Below are positions 61,511 to 64,000 of a DNA stretch of 64,000 bases, piece by piece. Position numbers and translations under genes: made by a program. The stretch comes from Acidobacteriota bacterium (GTDB taxonomy: Bacteria; Acidobacteriota; Terriglobia; UBA7540): positions 1 to 64,000 of the forward strand of contig CADDZE010000002.1 of assembly GCA_902812465.1 (NCBI GenBank). The letters run 5' to 3'. Each line of letters starts with the position of its first letter. Positions within the stretch are counted from its first letter, which is position 1. The notes beneath the pieces were generated by a model. It was given only the letters and a program-made list of their open reading frames with translations. It did not search any database and was not told the origin of the DNA.

Positions 61511-64000
61511 ATGCGGACTTCCGGAGATTTATCACAGCGATTGAATCGCACTGCGGTCTCTCTTCTTTGCCTCGCCTTTGCGATGGTCGTCAGTCTGCCC
61601 ATCGCACTCTGTGGCGCCGAGCCGCCAGCGCCGCAGCTTCCCAATCCATCGCGCTTGCAGAAACTCGACCCTCAGCCGCTGCGCTTCGAACCTAACGTCG
61701 GCCAGGTCCGCGGGGGAGGTCGAGTCCAGTTTGTATCGCACGGAAAGGGCTATGCCGTGTTTTTGACCGGGGATGGCCGTTTGGTGCTGGCGCTGCGCAA
61801 ACCCTGGACTCCAAATTCGGAAGTCAGAAATTCGAAAGCGGAAGCCCCGGCCAGCCACAGAGAAGGAAGGCGCCGGCGGGGCGAGCCGGCAAAGGACGGT
61901 CGCCGGCGAGGGGACGCTGAAACCGTTCTCACCCTCAGATTGATGGGCGCCACCCAGGAGGCGCCAGCCACTGGCGCGCAACAGCTGCCCGGCTACAGCA
62001 ACTACTTTCTGGGCAATGATCCAGCGGGCTGGCGAACTCAGGTTCCAGGGTTCGGCCGGATTCGCTACCGCACGGTGTATCCGGGAGTCGATCTCATTTA
62101 TTACGGCAACCAGGGGCAGCTGGAATACGATTTTGTGGTTGCGCCAGGCTCCGACCCCCGAGCCATCCGCTTGGCGATTACCGTAAGCGAGTCCGCTGGC
62201 AAACGGCAGCCTGCCGCCGGGCGCCGCGAAGGCAACGCGTTCGCCTTTCGCGATCGGCAATCCCCAGTCGGCACACGGCTGCGGGTGGCTCGCAACGGCG
62301 ACTTGGTCGTCGCGCTGCATGATGGCGAGGTCCGATTCCACAAGCCAGTTGTCTATCAGCCGGGGCCGAGCTTCCCGCCGTCGGCTGTTCATAATCAACC
62401 AGCGACAAACCAAACACAAGGAAGCAAGACGTTCCTGGACGGCCAATTCGTCCTCAAGGGTCGCAATTGCGTCGCCTTTGACATTCCGCGCTACGACCGG
62501 ACGCGGCCCCTGGTTATCGACCCTTCCATCGCTTACTCAACCTACCTGGGCGGCACGGGAAGCGAGCAGGGCAGCGCCATCGCCGTCGATGCTTCGGGCA
62601 GCGCTTATGTGACCGGCTATACCGCCTCTACTGACTTCCCGCTGCAGGGCGCCGAGCAGGGAGCAAAAGCGGGCGGCAGAGATGTCTTTATCAGCAAGTT
62701 CAGCCCAGGCGGCAACACCCTTACCTATTCCACCTACCTCGGTGGCGGCTCCGACGACGTAGGGCTAGGTATTGCCATCGATGCAGCGGGCAACCCCTAT
62801 GTGACCGGCTACACGCAGTCGACCAATTTCCCCACCACGCCTGGCGCACTGCGAACCTCCAACGCCGGCCTGGAGGACGCTTTCGTCACGAAACTGAATG
62901 CCACCGGCGATGCCCTCGTTTACTCGACGTATCTCGGCGGCAGCAACCTGGACCAAGCGATGGGTATTGCCGTGGATGGCTCCGGTAACGCCTATCTGGC
63001 GGGCCTCACCTTCTCGACCGACTTTCCCACCACGCCGGGTGCGTACGGCAGGCAATGCGGCACCGACGGCACGTGCAACAGCGGCGTGGCGGACGCCTTC
63101 GTCAGCGAGCTGAACGCTTCCGGCAGCGCCTTGGTTTACTCCACTTACCTGGGCGGCAGCAACCAGGACCAAGGCCGGGCCGTGGCGGTGGATTCCGCCG
63201 GAAAAATCTATCTTACCGGCTTCACCTTCTCTCCCGACTTTCCCGTTACGCCCAACGCTCTCGCTGGTTCCTGCGGTTCCGACGGCCACTGCAATAGCGG
63301 TGTAGCGGACGCCTTCGTCAGCAAGCTCGATCCCGCACAGTCTGGCGCCGCCTCGCTTGTTTACTCAACGTACCTTGGCGGAAGCGGAACGGACAATGGC
63401 TTGGGCATCGCGGTGGACAGCGCGGGAAAAGCGTACGTGACCGGACTGACCACCTCGACCGACTTTCCCACCACGCCCGGCGCTTACGCCACAACTTGTA
63501 AGAGTTGCAGTGCGGGCTTCAACGACGCCTTCCTCAGCAAGATTGACGCCCAGCAGTCGGGTTCCGCTTCGCTCCTCTATTCGACCTACCTGGGCGGCAG
63601 CGGCAACGATCAGGGCAACGCCATCGCCGTGGACGCTGCGGGCAACGCTTACGTCGCGGGCGCAACCGACTCGACGGACTTCCCCACCGTGGATCCTGCG
63701 CAGGCGGCGAACGCCGGGGCTACGGATGCTTTCGTCACCGAAATGGCCGCGGCGGGCAACGCTCTAGTCACCTCGAGTTACCTCGGCGGCGGCGCCATCG
63801 ACGTGGGACTGGGGATTGCCGTGGACAATGCCTCCAACATCTACGTCACCGGCCAGACCTACTCGAACAACTTTCCCGTCGTCCATTCTCTTCCGCCTCC
63901 CAACAACATGCTGCAAGGAGCGAGCGATGCCTTTGTGGCCAAAATTGGGGCAGCCAGCGGCGTCCTCCTGTCTCCCGGCTCCCTGTCGTTTGGCAACCAG
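61511..64000 (+). CDS. SBBP-repeat secreted protein, partial at the right edge
   Basis: 830 codons are visible and the frame is still open at the window end. A signal peptide (RTAVSLLCLAFAMVVSLPIA) is followed by the region typical of SBBP proteins: LRFEPNVGQ, then GYSNYFLGNDPAGWRTQVPG and VDLIYYGNQGQLEYDFVVAPG. Seven SBBP beta-propeller-type repeats start at 62534, 62726, 62921, 63137, 63362, 63578 and about 63770, each opening YSTYLGG or a variant. It ends in LLSPGSLSFGNQ, the start of an Ig-like anchor-type domain. GGAGAGG precedes the ATG. A basic low-complexity insert lies at about residues 100-137. It is expected to be secreted or cell-surface; function unknown. Confidence 0.9.
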   Translation, partial: MRTSGDLSQRLNRTAVSLLCLAFAMVVSLPIALCGAEPPAPQLPNPSRLQKLDPQPLRFEPNVGQVRGGGRVQFVSHGKGYAVFLTGDGRLVLALRKPWTPNSEVRNSKAEAPASHREGRRRRGEPAKDGRRRGDAETVLTLRLMGATQEAPATGAQQLPGYSNYFLGNDPAGWRTQVPGFGRIRYRTVYPGVDLIYYGNQGQLEYDFVVAPGSDPRAIRLAITVSESAGKRQPAAGRREGNAFAFRDRQSPVGTRLRVARNGDLVVALHDGEVRFHKPVVYQPGPSFPPSAVHNQPATNQTQGSKTFLDGQFVLKGRNCVAFDIPRYDRTRPLVIDPSIAYSTYLGGTGSEQGSAIAVDASGSAYVTGYTASTDFPLQGAEQGAKAGGRDVFISKFSPGGNTLTYSTYLGGGSDDVGLGIAIDAAGNPYVTGYTQSTNFPTTPGALRTSNAGLEDAFVTKLNATGDALVYSTYLGGSNLDQAMGIAVDGSGNAYLAGLTFSTDFPTTPGAYGRQCGTDGTCNSGVADAFVSELNASGSALVYSTYLGGSNQDQGRAVAVDSAGKIYLTGFTFSPDFPVTPNALAGSCGSDGHCNSGVADAFVSKLDPAQSGAASLVYSTYLGGSGTDNGLGIAVDSAGKAYVTGLTTSTDFPTTPGAYATTCKSCSAGFNDAFLSKIDAQQSGSASLLYSTYLGGSGNDQGNAIAVDAAGNAYVAGATDSTDFPTVDPAQAANAGATDAFVTEMAAAGNALVTSSYLGGGAIDVGLGIAVDNASNIYVTGQTYSNNFPVVHSLPPPNNMLQGASDAFVAKIGAASGVLLSPGSLSFGNQ
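62534..63920 (+). repeat. Seven in-frame SBBP repeats
   Basis: Repeat starts are spaced 64, 65, 72, 75, 72 and 64 codons apart. Each unit has YSTYLGG, then GIAVDxxGNAYVTG, then STDFPTTPGA and DAFVSKL. Units three and four contain a Cys-bearing insert (CGTDGTCNSGVADAF and the matching CGSDGHCNSGVADAF), and unit five a CKSC pair, so these three look more closely related to one another. Confidence 0.85.

Overview
The window is GC-rich, gene-dense, has no CRISPR array and only one tRNA. It reads as a Gram-negative bacterium, most probably of the phylum Acidobacteriota. The outer-membrane kit is complete (BamA, an OmpH/Skp chaperone, LolC/E and LolD, two TonB-dependent receptors). The receptors carry the carboxypeptidase-regulatory-like N-terminal domain typical of Acidobacteriota. 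The FecR/DUF6600 proteins, the SBBP-repeat protein, many secreted peptidases and a ClpC-type unfoldase point the same way. The assignment comes from gene content only.

Layout. 1-2.9 kb: start of an efflux-pump adaptor, a secreted unknown, YebC and a Mut7-C RNase. 3.1-7.5 kb: two tandem secreted FecR/DUF6600 paralogues. 7.5-12 kb: a degraded duplicate of the segment joining the 3' ends of a beta-propeller gene and an M1 aminopeptidase gene, followed by a Cys-rich secreted protein and the intact propeller and aminopeptidase genes. 12.4-14.9 kb: a second Cys-rich exported peptide, an M28 peptidase and a MerR regulator. 15-18.6 kb: a LacI regulator with a TonB-dependent receptor. 18.7-22 kb: an operon of a secreted M28 peptidase and two glycosyltransferases. 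22.1-26.6 kb: a frameshifted PEP-CTERM protein and a large TonB-dependent receptor. 27.0 kb: tRNA-Leu(UAG). 27.2-28.9 kb: a translationally coupled ring-cleaving dioxygenase and carboxylesterase pair.

29.1-36.6 kb is the most coherent block: a cytochrome c maturation (System I) cluster ccmE-F-H, a CcmI-like zinc-ribbon protein, an accessory membrane protein, then ccmA-B-C-D. CcmE has the Cys-xxx-Tyr form of the haem-binding site rather than histidine, CcmG is absent, and two proteins share a CcmI-like helical segment.

36.9-51 kb: a secreted unknown, biotin carboxylase, a site-2 protease with CBS domains, ArgS, an HD-GYP response regulator with an Hpt protein, an acyl-CoA thioesterase/RidA/leucyl aminopeptidase operon, a TPR protein, and an ion or metal locus (TerC, NhaR-type regulator, CDF exporter with an enlarged cytoplasmic part) sharing a clear LysR-type operator. 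51-61 kb: OmpH and BamA, a membrane protein, ClpC, LolD and LolC/E. 61-64 kb: an O-methyltransferase remnant and a large SBBP-repeat protein that runs off the window.

No single dramatic new system is evident. The best leads are the ccm accessory proteins, the two Cys-rich exported peptides (one with an operator-like palindrome), the duplicated propeller/aminopeptidase junction, the shared TerC/NhaR/CDF control region and a perfect 20-bp palindrome upstream of the efflux gene.
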